From positions 1 through 5,462 of the forward strand of contig WTGE01000215.1 in assembly GCA_011525445.1 (NCBI GenBank): a stretch of DNA of 5,462 bases. The letters are read 5' to 3'. Under the pieces are notes generated by a model. That model had not been told where the DNA came from and ran no database searches. It saw only the letters and a program-made list of their open reading frames with translations. Position 1 is the stretch's first letter, and every line of letters begins with the position of its first letter. A program made the translations under genes and the position numbers. Below are positions 1-5,462 of this stretch, piece after piece. Source of the DNA: Synechococcus sp. CO36386bin_37 (lineage in GTDB: Bacteria; Cyanobacteriota; Cyanobacteriia; PCC-6307; Cyanobiaceae).

Positions 1-51
1 GACCACGCATCGGTTGCTGTCCATGTGGCAGATCTCGACCTTGGTCTTCAT
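1..51 (-). CDS. 5' end of a leftward hypothetical gene (partial)
   Basis: Reading leftward from an ATG at 51-49, 17 codons run to the window edge without a stop and give MKTKVEICHMDSNRCVV. The reading looks protein-like: a short lysine/valine-rich strand start with a cysteine and histidine. Its frame is closed by a TAG at 78-76, and ATG 51 is the only conventional start between that stop and the codon for Met10. An AGGA lies just one base before the ATG, which is too close for an ideal ribosome binding site. It is divergent from the TerC gene, with 37 bp between start codons. I do not recognise the family from 17 residues, and a chance open frame of this length is quite possible. Confidence 0.45.
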   Translation of the reverse strand, partial: MKTKVEICHMDSNRCVV

Positions 52-88
52 ATCCTGGGAACGGTGAATCCATTTCTAAACTGCGGAG

Positions 89-814
89 ATGGTTTCAGCT
101 GTCCTGATCTCACAGATTCCTGTCCTCACCGGAGTGGATCGCTGGGTTGAGTTGTTCTCCCTTCTTCCGGTGCTTGTGGCATTGGAATTGATCCTTTCGG
201 CTGATAATGCGATTGCCCTGGCGGCCGTGGCACGTCAGCAGAACGACCCTAGGAAGGAAAAACAAGCTCTTGACCTTGGTATCGGGATTGCATTTCTGCT
301 CCGAATCGCTCTGATTTTTCTGGCTCAGTGGGTTTTGGCTTCGCGGACAATGCGATTGTTTGCAGGGATTTATTTGCTGTGGTTGTTTATTTCTCATACC
401 TGGCTGCGCACCTCTGCTGGTCAATCAGATCTTCATTCAGCTTCAGTTCCACCCCATGTTTCTTTTACGAAGACAATTTTCACTTTAGCTTTTACTGATT
501 TTGCCTTTTCAGTGGACAGTGTTGCTGCAGCAATTGCGATCAGTGACGAGCTTTATCTCATTCTTGCTGGTGCCTTTATAGGAGTTGTTTCACTTCGCTT
601 TACATCCGGTTTGTTCATCCATTGGTTGGCTGAATTTACACGACTTGAATCAGCCGGTTATCTCGCTGTTGCTTTTGTAGGTTTGAAAATTATTTTTACT
701 TCAATATTTTCTTTCCTAGATCCGCCTGAATGGTGGACTTTAGTTGTTGTTACAATATTGATGATTTGGGGCTTTTCGCGAAGGAAAGGGTCTGTAGCAG
801 GAGACCTCAGTTGA
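89..814 (+). CDS. TerC family integral membrane protein (probable metal ion transporter)
   Basis: 241-residue polytopic membrane protein of the TerC family (Pfam TerC, PF03741). Visible family marks are the acidic motif LELILSADNAIALAAVAR (residues 32-49, with E33 and D39), a GIYLLWLF helix (93-100), the second acidic motif FTDFAFSVDSVAAAIAIS (135-152, with D137 and D143), the segment GVVSLRFTSGLFIHWLAEF (165-183) and the final helices around 189-210 and 216-229. A basic RRK tail follows. The two repeated acidic helices are the presumed ion path. Bacterial relatives (Alx/MeeY, YceF-type) export Mn2+, and the plant relative acts in thylakoid membrane insertion, so the substrate here is inferred only. 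ATG 89 is the first start after in-frame stops at 65-67 and 77-79, and a GGAG abuts it directly. It is the first gene of a tight three-gene unit. Its second half is unusually AT-rich (about 39% GC over 421-780, counted by hand). Confidence 0.92.
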   Translation: MVSAVLISQIPVLTGVDRWVELFSLLPVLVALELILSADNAIALAAVARQQNDPRKEKQALDLGIGIAFLLRIALIFLAQWVLASRTMRLFAGIYLLWLFISHTWLRTSAGQSDLHSASVPPHVSFTKTIFTLAFTDFAFSVDSVAAAIAISDELYLILAGAFIGVVSLRFTSGLFIHWLAEFTRLESAGYLAVAFVGLKIIFTSIFSFLDPPEWWTLVVVTILMIWGFSRRKGSVAGDLS

Positions 815-815
815 C

Positions 816-1154
816 ATGCTGGTTGAACTGCGTCAAACGGCCACAGAACGACTGATTGATCGCATGGATTGTGATGAGGCTCCAATGCCTGGTCATTGGC
901 TGCTTCATGATCAGGTGAGTTATCTGGTGTTGCAGCGACGTCACCGGTATCGGTTGGTCTCCGGACGCTACCAGCTCACTTCTGTGATTCTTCTTGTTCG
1001 GCCGCAGCGACAACCTCAAGATGCTCGTTTTGTGGGCCATGGTTGGGTTGTGGGAGATCCTGATTGTCGCTTCAATGCCTTGAGTCCACTGCTTCGTTGT
1101 GCTGTGTTGCCTGAAGGGCCCTGCGATCGCTGTGTACACCGAGAACTTCGCTGA
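816..1154 (+). CDS. DUF6464-like cyanobacterial protein with four C-terminal cysteines
   Basis: 112-residue soluble protein. It resembles what I recall of the cyanobacterial DUF6464 family: a central block VLQRRHRYRLVSGRYQLTSV (38-57) and a C-terminal block DCRFNALSPLLRCAVLPEGP (83-102) followed by CDRC. C84, C95, C103 and C106 are placed like a zinc or iron-sulfur site; C19 is outside this set. No signal peptide or membrane helix is visible. The ATG lies one base after the TerC stop (TGA-C-ATG), and the next gene overlaps its stop by one base, so it is the middle gene of a coupled unit. The biochemical function of the family is not known to me. Metal binding is inferred from cysteine spacing only. 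The family name rests on memory of its motifs; the coding call itself is firm. Confidence 0.85.
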   Translation: MLVELRQTATERLIDRMDCDEAPMPGHWLLHDQVSYLVLQRRHRYRLVSGRYQLTSVILLVRPQRQPQDARFVGHGWVVGDPDCRFNALSPLLRCAVLPEGPCDRCVHRELR

Positions 1155-1639
1155 TGGCATCACTTCAATGGCATTCAGCGATGCTTCTTCAGGGGCATGG
1201 TGTGGCTTCCGGCGTTGGTCACTCCAATGGGCCTGCACGGTTATCCCCCTATCCCAAGGGAACGATTGAGATGCAGACCCCTTTCTTCAAGGCAGCAGGG
1301 CTGGATCTTTCTCCGTTCTGGCCAGGAACTCTCAACGTGTCATTTGCGCCAGCGAAGATACTCTTGAATCGACCAGATTTCCATTTTGAACATTTAAACT
1401 GGACTAATTTGCATCCTCCCGAAACATTTTCATTCTGGAAGATTCGTATTCGTTCCTTTGATCCTCGGCCCTGTGAAGTGGCCGGTTTAGTGTATTGGCC
1501 CCATCCTGAAACGAAAATCAGGCATTGGCAGAATCATTCGGTATTGGAATTGTTGGCACCTCGGCTGGATGGTATCTATGTGAATCAATACTTTGAAGTT
1601 GGAGTCGATCCAGGTGCAATTCAAATCGTTGACCACTAG
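1154..1639 (+). CDS. Protein related to archaeal CTP-dependent riboflavin kinase (RibK/DUF120 fold), function uncertain
   Basis: 161 residues. Three blocks align in order with archaeal RibK (CTP-dependent riboflavin kinase, PF01982, a cradle-loop barrel). The N-terminal strand and loop GHGVASGVG (14-22) match GEVVSGLGEG. FWPGTLNVSF (55-64) matches the PYxGTLNLKL motif; its Thr and Asn (T59, N61) correspond to the residues I recall as the Mg2+ ligands in the Methanocaldococcus enzyme. The C-terminal HSVLELLAPRLDG (128-140) plus the GAIQI strand (154-158) matches the family's EIIAP...DGD.I.I ending. The glycine loop is altered and followed by an insertion (GVGHSNGPARLSPYPKG), so kinase activity is not assured. 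Bacteria normally make FMN with RibF, which makes a different role likely. The start overlaps the previous stop (TGATG). Met10 at 1181 would also give a plausible N-terminus. The coding call is firm; I put the family assignment at about 0.6. Confidence 0.82.
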   Translation: MASLQWHSAMLLQGHGVASGVGHSNGPARLSPYPKGTIEMQTPFFKAAGLDLSPFWPGTLNVSFAPAKILLNRPDFHFEHLNWTNLHPPETFSFWKIRIRSFDPRPCEVAGLVYWPHPETKIRHWQNHSVLELLAPRLDGIYVNQYFEVGVDPGAIQIVDH

Positions 1640-1687
1640 GAACTTTTTTGTTGTTCTCGAAAGAGCTTCTTCTGACAATCCTTGATT

Positions 1688-1699
1688 TTCAAATTTGAA
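1688..1699. repeat. 12-bp perfect palindrome TTCAAATTTGAA
   Basis: The 12 bases read identically on both strands. The site lies 49 bp after the stop of the riboflavin-kinase-like gene, in AT-rich non-coding sequence. It could be an operator half-site pair for a dimeric regulator or part of an RNA fold. In sequence this rich in A and T it may also be chance. No matching second copy was seen in the window. Confidence 0.3.
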
Positions 1700-1713
1700 G
1701 ATGGTCTTCTTTT
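1697..1713 (+). terminator. Weak hairpin plus T-run, possible terminator of the TerC operon
   Basis: GAAGA (1697-1701), a three-base TGG loop and TCTTC (1705-1709) form a 5-bp stem followed immediately by TTTT (1710-1713). It lies 58 bp past the last stop of the three-gene unit, the right place for an intrinsic terminator. The stem is short and has only two G-C pairs, so it would be weak. It shares bases with the palindrome just upstream, so the two folds exclude each other. Confidence 0.25.
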
Positions 1714-1769
1714 CGATGCTAAAGCCTCATTTTGTAACTGTTTTCTCGGCATGTCCCTTTGTGCTCTTC

Positions 1770-1791
1770 ATTGATCGTTTGGATTGATCGT
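1770..1791. repeat. 9-bp direct repeat ATTGATCGT, 13 bp start to start
   Basis: ATTGATCGT occurs at 1770-1778 and again at 1783-1791, separated by TTGG. TCTTC also flanks the pair on both outer sides (TCTTCA at 1765-1770 and 1791-1796). The repeat sits 60-80 bp upstream of the start of the small gene at 1851, a normal position for a tandem regulator site. The spacing is somewhat more than one helical turn. No convincing -35/-10 pair could be set against it, so a regulatory role is a guess. Confidence 0.3.
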
Positions 1792-1850
1792 CTTCAAGTG
1801 TTAATCTCGATCTATTGTCGTCTCCCTGCCTCAATGCAGATCGGGGCCTT

Positions 1851-2063
1851 ATGAATGACGCTGAATGCCTCAGAAGGCGTGCTGTATTGCTCGAATTTTT
1901 GAAATTTAGGGTTTTGGCGGCGGGTCAAGACTTTTTCGATAGTGAGGCCTCGCATGACCGGCGTGCCTGGTTGTCTTTGATGCATCCCCAAGCTCTGGCT
2001 TTATCGGATGTCGATCTCGATCTGGTTTGGAACCAAGCTCGAATTCTCTATACAGAGGCTTGA
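1851..2063 (+). CDS. Small hypothetical protein (70 aa)
   Basis: Seventy residues starting MNDAECLRRRAVLLEFLKFRV and ending ARILYTEA. It looks soluble and mostly helical: a basic first helix (about 5-22) with LLEFLKF hydrophobic spacing, an acidic stretch around FFDSEASHD (27-35), then two further helices around 36-47 and 51-68 (DVDLDLVWNQARILY). No membrane segment, signal peptide or metal motif is visible. I chose ATG 1851 because GGGG lies six bases upstream. An in-frame TTG at 1815 would add 12 residues (SSPCLNADRGL region) without a good binding site. The gene stands alone between the TerC unit and the helicase, on the same strand as both. I do not recognise the family. The smooth open frame with sensible amino acid composition favours a real gene. 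Confidence 0.65.
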   Translation: MNDAECLRRRAVLLEFLKFRVLAAGQDFFDSEASHDRRAWLSLMHPQALALSDVDLDLVWNQARILYTEA

Positions 2064-2083
2064 GGCTGCGGATCTAGGCTTGA

Positions 2084-2158
2084 ACTTTCGCCTTTTGGAC
2101 CATTTCAATTTCCCCGGTCGCTTCGGACACCATCCCGTCTGGCTTTGAATCCCTCGGT
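2084..2158 (+). other. In-frame 5' extension of the helicase frame, possible non-canonical start
   Basis: The 25 codons before TTG 2159 are open in the helicase frame and end IPSGFESLG, the normal beginning of a DEAD-box N-terminus. The distance from this Phe to the Q-motif glycine is 17 residues, as in eIF4A. The only initiator-like codons are ATT at 2102 and 2108 and ATC at 2132 (GACACC-ATC-CCG). A single C-to-G change at 2134 would create an ATG. No strong ribosome binding site stands before any of them. Confidence 0.5.
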
Positions 2159-3391
2159 TTGAGTCAGCCGTTGCTGAAGGCTCTGAAGGAGAAGGGATAT
2201 TCAGCCCCATCACCGATTCAGTTGCAGGCCATACCCGCCGTGATTTCAGGACGGGATGTTATGGCAGCAGCTCAAACGGGGACTGGTAAAACTGCTGGCT
2301 TCACACTTCCGATGTTGGAGCGTTTAATTCATGGCCCCAGGCCTGGGAAATCCCAGATTCGGGCCCTGGTTTTGACCCCTACGCGCGAGTTGGCAGCCCA
2401 GGTGCTCGAGAGTGTTCGTGCATACAGTCGTTATCTTCCGCTGTCCAGTGATGTGGTGTTCGGTGGCGTGAAGATCAACCCGCAAATCCAGAGGTTGCTC
2501 AAGGGTGTTGATGTGTTGGTTGCCACGCCAGGTCGATTATTGGATCTGCTCCAGCAGGGCGCTGTGCGTTTGGATCGGGTTGAATTCTTCGTGCTTGATG
2601 AAGCGGATCGAATGCTGGATATGGGATTTATTCATGATATTCGTCGTCTGATTTCTCGATTGCCTCATCAGCGACAGACGTTAATGTTTTCGGCTACTTT
2701 CAGTGCTCCAATTCGTAAATTAGCCACTGGATTACTTGATCGTCCGGCTCAAATACAGGTTTCTCCTGCTAATCAAACGGTTCGGTCCGTTGAACAAGTT
2801 GTTCATCCCTGCGACATGGTGCGAAAAATTGATTTGCTCAGTCATCTCATTCATTCCGGTGAATGGCAGCAGGTCCTGGTCTTTTCGCGCACCAAGCATG
2901 GTGCCAATCGAGCTGTCGATCGCCTGAGTCACCAGGGTCTGTTGTCTGCTGCGATCCATGGCAATAAAAGCCAGGGGGCTCGGACGCGTGCTTTGCAGGG
3001 ATTCAAGGATGGTTCCCTGCGAGTTCTCGTCGCTACTGATATTGCTGCGCGGGGGATTGATATTCAACAGCTCCCCCACGTCGTGAATCTCGATCTCCCC
3101 AACAGTGCTGAGGACTACGTTCACCGCATCGGTCGCACAGGCAGGGCTGGAGAGACGGGTCACGCCATTTCTCTTGTTGCTGCAGAAGAAGCCCTGCTGC
3201 TGAAGGCCATTGAGCGACTCACAGGCGAAACATTGCGTCGTGAAACTGTTCCAGGCTTTGAACCGACCGTTTTGAATGCTCCACCACTCGACCTCAGCGG
3301 CGGTCGTGGTCGTCGTCGCTCCAGCCCATCGTCTGGATCTCCTTCGCGCCGGCGTCAGGGCGCACGCCCGTCGCGAACCTATCGCCATTAG
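2159..3391 (+). CDS. rhlE: DEAD-box ATP-dependent RNA helicase, RhlE type
   Basis: All superfamily 2 DEAD-box motifs are present. Numbered from the TTG start they are: Q motif GYSAPSPIQ (13-21), Walker A AQTGTGKT (38-45), PTREL (74-78), GG (102-103), TPGR (123-126), DEAD (147-150), SAT (178-180), [11 protein letters not shown] (241-251), [10 protein letters not shown] (292-301) and HRIGRTGR (322-329). FGGVKINPQ and [15 protein letters not shown] are typical of RhlE. A basic Arg/Ser/Gly tail (381-410) probably binds RNA. The enzyme unwinds short RNA duplexes using ATP; bacterial relatives act in ribosome maturation, RNA decay and cold adaptation. The start is doubtful. The frame stays open back to a TGA at 2081-2083, and the conserved upstream Phe (codon 2144-2146, in GFESLGLS) lies outside the TTG start, yet no ATG, GTG or TTG exists further upstream in frame. 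The protein is convergent with fmt, with stops 11 bp apart. Confidence 0.96.
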   Translation: MSQPLLKALKEKGYSAPSPIQLQAIPAVISGRDVMAAAQTGTGKTAGFTLPMLERLIHGPRPGKSQIRALVLTPTRELAAQVLESVRAYSRYLPLSSDVVFGGVKINPQIQRLLKGVDVLVATPGRLLDLLQQGAVRLDRVEFFVLDEADRMLDMGFIHDIRRLISRLPHQRQTLMFSATFSAPIRKLATGLLDRPAQIQVSPANQTVRSVEQVVHPCDMVRKIDLLSHLIHSGEWQQVLVFSRTKHGANRAVDRLSHQGLLSAAIHGNKSQGARTRALQGFKDGSLRVLVATDIAARGIDIQQLPHVVNLDLPNSAEDYVHRIGRTGRAGETGHAISLVAAEEALLLKAIERLTGETLRRETVPGFEPTVLNAPPLDLSGGRGRRRSSPSSGSPSRRRQGARPSRTYRH

Positions 3392-3402
3392 ACGGGTCAG
3401 GT

Positions 3403-4443
3403 TCAGAGACTTGATTCATCAAACCCGCCAAACTGATCCTGGGGCCTGGCATTCAATTGCTGGAGGAGTGAATCGCCATGGCTGCGTGCCTTGCCTTCCA
3501 GTTGTGCTTCTCGAATCAGGATTGGGCATCCATTGGTGCTGACAACGATGCCGATTCCCTGTACAGATTCCAGCACCCGTCCCGGTGGATGCTCTCCAGT
3601 GTTCCATTTTCCGAGCAAGGGGAGAATCTCGGCCGGAAGATGGGCAGACAACCGCTCAACCAGGGGTTCGCAATGCAGCAGTTTGAGGCGCTTGTTGTTC
3701 CAACGGGTCACCGCATGGGGGTACAACCCCATCACCTGTCTGTGAATCGTCAGAGCTGATGCAGACCAGTTGATCTGATGATCGGTTTTGGTGAGCATGC
3801 GTGCATAACTGGCTGCCCCCGGACGTTGTTGCTGCTCGATCACCTTCAGGCGTGCCCGCCGTTCAGATTCCGAACCGGATCCAGCTGATTCGATCAGTGG
3901 CATCGCTTCCAGCATCAGTTCGGCGGTGAGGTTGCTCAGGCGTTGGCTCAGCGTCTGTGCGTTATCCAGCAAACCAATCGCGATGCTTCGTTCCATCAGT
4001 ACGGGTCCTGTGTCCAGTCCTTCTTCCATCGCCATGATTCCGACGCCTGTTTCGGAGTCACCCTCCAGGATCGACCACTGAATGGGACCGGCTCCACGCC
4101 ATCTGGGCAGAAGGGATCCATGACCGTTCCAGCATCCCAAAGGCGGCTGATCCAGCACGCTTTTGGGCAGGATCTGCCCGAAAGCGACCACCACAGACAG
4201 ATCGGCTTGAAGGGCTGCCAGTTGTTGTTGACAGCGTTGATCCGTCTTGATGCGCTCTGGGGTGAACACGGCTAAACCAAGCTCAAGGGCTTTGGCCTTA
4301 ACGGGTGATGGAACCAATGTTTTGCCGCGACCGCGGCGTCGATCCGGCTGCGTGACCACTCCCACAATTGTGTGCCCCGCTTCATGAAGGGCAACAAGTG
4401 TCGGCACTGCATAGTCCGGGGTACCCCAGAACAGAAGATTCAT
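3403..4443 (-). CDS. fmt: Methionyl-tRNA formyltransferase
   Basis: Transfers a formyl group from 10-formyl-tetrahydrofolate to Met-tRNAfMet, giving the initiator used by bacterial ribosomes; cytoplasmic. The 346 residues contain the N-terminal Rossmann-like domain (MNLLFWGTPDYAVPTL, 1-16), the basic tRNA-binding loop QPDRRRGRGKTL (32-43), and the catalytic segment NGHGSLLPRWRGAGPIQW (106-123). N106, H108 and D144 (in EGLDTG) match the Asn, His and Asp of the E. coli active site. The C-terminal OB-fold domain starts near 210 (ASYARMLTKTDHQINW). Relative to E. coli Fmt (about 315 residues) it is longer, partly from a charged linker around 185-207. ATG 4443 lies 10 bp after the pmbA stop, so the two genes form an operon. 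No purine-rich binding site precedes it, which suggests coupling to pmbA translation. Confidence 0.98.
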   Translation of the reverse strand: MNLLFWGTPDYAVPTLVALHEAGHTIVGVVTQPDRRRGRGKTLVPSPVKAKALELGLAVFTPERIKTDQRCQQQLAALQADLSVVVAFGQILPKSVLDQPPLGCWNGHGSLLPRWRGAGPIQWSILEGDSETGVGIMAMEEGLDTGPVLMERSIAIGLLDNAQTLSQRLSNLTAELMLEAMPLIESAGSGSESERRARLKVIEQQQRPGAASYARMLTKTDHQINWSASALTIHRQVMGLYPHAVTRWNNKRLKLLHCEPLVERLSAHLPAEILPLLGKWNTGEHPPGRVLESVQGIGIVVSTNGCPILIREAQLEGKARSHGDSLLQQLNARPQDQFGGFDESSL

Positions 4444-4453
4444 TATTGGTGGC

Positions 4454-5462
4454 TCAGGCTTCGCCTGTAATCGCTAATCCATCGATCCAAACATGGGGAC
4501 TTACTCCTTGATGGGTGACGATCGCTTCCGATTCCAGATGAACGATCCCCTGAAGAACATCCCGGATATCTCCGGCGATGGTGGCCGCTTCCACTGAGAT
4601 CCGCTCACCATCCTTGACGAGCCACCCATCGAAAGGAAGAGAAAAGGCTCCTTGGCTGGCCTTCACCCCAGCATGAAGTGCACTCAGACTTTCCACCAGA
4701 ACGAAAGTGTCTGTTTCCTTGCGGTGGTCGAGATGTTCTGCTCCACTGTTGACTCCTTCACTGGAGCTGACTTCAAACCAATCGGGGCCGACCGAGACCT
4801 TGGCCCCGAGCCCAGCATGGCCCGTTGGATTGACACCGAATGCTCTTGCTGTGGCTTCGGAATGAAGCAGATTATTCAACGTTCCGTCTCCAATCAAACA
4901 GAGTCGTCGGGTCGGAGTGCCCTCTCCATCGAAGGAGGCCGCACCCACATTCTGGGGGTGCAGGCCATTGTCATGCAGGTTGAAAAACGGCACTGCGAGT
5001 TGCTGTCCCAGAGACTCCCGATTGCTCAGGCTGACGCCATCGAGAATGGCCCTGGCATTGACCATGCTGCTGAATGCACCGAGCAGATCAAGAAACGCTT
5101 CGGGTTTGAAACAGACGAGATAGCGTCCTGTGTCGATCGGTCTGTAATTCAGGTGGCTGATGGTGCGATCAGCCGCCTCCTGGATGCATCCGCTCAGATC
5201 CAGATCGGCACTGCCCAGAGCAACGCGAACGGCTCCGCCACTGCGTGGCTTTCGGCCCTGTTCCTCCGCTCGTGCGTACAGATACAAACTCGCTTGCGTG
5301 CGCTGCATATGACGCAGAGCTCCCTCGCTGTTGAGGTAGATCCTTTCATTACTGCCTTCCGTCAGCCCGTTGTACGGAACGGTTTCGATGGCGGGATGTT
5401 TGGACAGCAATTCGCCTTCAACATCCTTCAAGGTGCTGAGCAGTTTTTGAATGCTCTGGGAG
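4454..5462 (-). CDS. pmbA: PmbA/TldE family protein (metalloprotease partner subunit), 5' end missing
   Basis: 335 residues are visible and the frame is still open at the window edge, so roughly the first quarter of a protein of about 450 residues lies outside. A TTG at 5431-5429 is inside the open frame and is not the true start. Family marks are VPYNGLTEG, the AFLDLL...AFSSMVNAR helix, GVSLSNRESLGQQLAVPFFN, NLHDNGLHPQNVGAASFDGE and GTPTRR, and HAGLGAKVSVGP, as in PmbA/TldE. In E. coli TldD and TldE form a heterodimeric peptidase that matures microcin B17 and degrades CcdA. TldD holds the HExxxH zinc site, and TldE, like the part seen here, has none. The role in cyanobacteria is not established; a matching tldD is expected elsewhere, often immediately upstream (inference). 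It is the promoter-proximal neighbour of fmt, with a 10-bp gap. Confidence 0.94.
   Translation of the reverse strand, partial: SQSIQKLLSTLKDVEGELLSKHPAIETVPYNGLTEGSNERIYLNSEGALRHMQRTQASLYLYARAEEQGRKPRSGGAVRVALGSADLDLSGCIQEAADRTISHLNYRPIDTGRYLVCFKPEAFLDLLGAFSSMVNARAILDGVSLSNRESLGQQLAVPFFNLHDNGLHPQNVGAASFDGEGTPTRRLCLIGDGTLNNLLHSEATARAFGVNPTGHAGLGAKVSVGPDWFEVSSSEGVNSGAEHLDHRKETDTFVLVESLSALHAGVKASQGAFSLPFDGWLVKDGERISVEAATIAGDIRDVLQGIVHLESEAIVTHQGVSPHVWIDGLAITGEA

Noticed and set aside
1123..1130. GCGATCGC, the HIP1 octamer abundant in many cyanobacteria
   Set aside because: There is only one copy, inside a coding region, and marine picocyanobacteria are not HIP1-rich, so no conclusion follows.
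807..1238. 143-codon minus-strand open frame across the DUF6464-like gene
   Set aside because: It is antisense to two coupled genes with family motifs, and its composition (many H, Q, T) is that of a shadow frame.
1815..1850. TTG-started 12-codon extension of the small gene
   Set aside because: ATG 1851 has a GGGG six bases upstream and starts the more protein-like part.
2732..3388. 218-codon open frame on the minus strand inside the helicase gene
   Set aside because: It lies wholly antisense to well-supported helicase motifs, and its translation (runs of TTTTT, RRRSRR) looks like complement of the RS-rich tail, with no recognisable domain.
3411..3422. TTGAT-TC-ATCAA inverted repeat near the convergent stops, as a terminator
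   Set aside because: Five AT-rich pairs, a two-base loop and no T-run; it also encodes the C-terminus of Fmt.
3276..3542. 88-codon plus-strand open frame bridging the helicase end and the fmt end
   Set aside because: It is out of frame with the helicase and antisense to fmt. VVVVVAP and [10 protein letters not shown] reflect the GC-rich tail codons.
3943..4275. 110-codon plus-strand open frame inside fmt
   Set aside because: It is antisense to the catalytic region of fmt and has no protein-like features.
5429..5431. TTG as the start of pmbA
   Set aside because: The frame is open to the window edge, and known family members have a further N-terminal part of over 100 residues.

Overview
The window looks like chromosome of a unicellular marine cyanobacterium of the Synechococcus/Prochlorococcus type. 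This is inferred from the proteins: a DUF6464-like protein (a family I know only from cyanobacteria), a cyanobacterial style of Fmt active-site region (WNGHGSLLPRWRGAGPIQW) and a PmbA/TldE gene directly in front of fmt. There are no transposases, phage genes, tRNAs, rRNAs or CRISPR repeats. Coding density is high, and the species cannot be fixed from the sequence.

Left part (1-2063). The first 51 bases are the start of a leftward gene that continues outside the window. Back to back with it, and only 37 bp away, runs a rightward three-gene unit: a TerC-family membrane protein (89-814), a four-cysteine DUF6464-like protein (816-1154) and a protein I relate to the archaeal CTP-dependent riboflavin kinase family (1154-1639). 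The first two are 1 bp apart and the last two overlap by one base (TGATG), so they are almost certainly co-transcribed and translationally coupled. A 211-bp AT-rich gap follows, with a 12-bp perfect palindrome, a weak hairpin plus T-run and a 9-bp direct repeat. Then comes a small protein of about 70 residues and unknown function (1851-2063).

Right part (2064-5462). A RhlE-type DEAD-box RNA helicase runs rightward to 3391. Its conserved N-terminal aromatic residue lies upstream of the first conventional start codon, so its true start is in doubt. Only 11 bp past its stop, the leftward operon pmbA-fmt ends. fmt (4443-3403) makes formyl-methionyl-tRNA for initiation, and pmbA/tldE (from beyond 5462 to 4454) encodes the TldE half of the TldD/TldE peptidase. 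These are housekeeping genes.

No defence, mobile or biosynthetic system is visible. The points most worth a second look are the riboflavin-kinase-like protein in its TerC operon and the start of the helicase gene.
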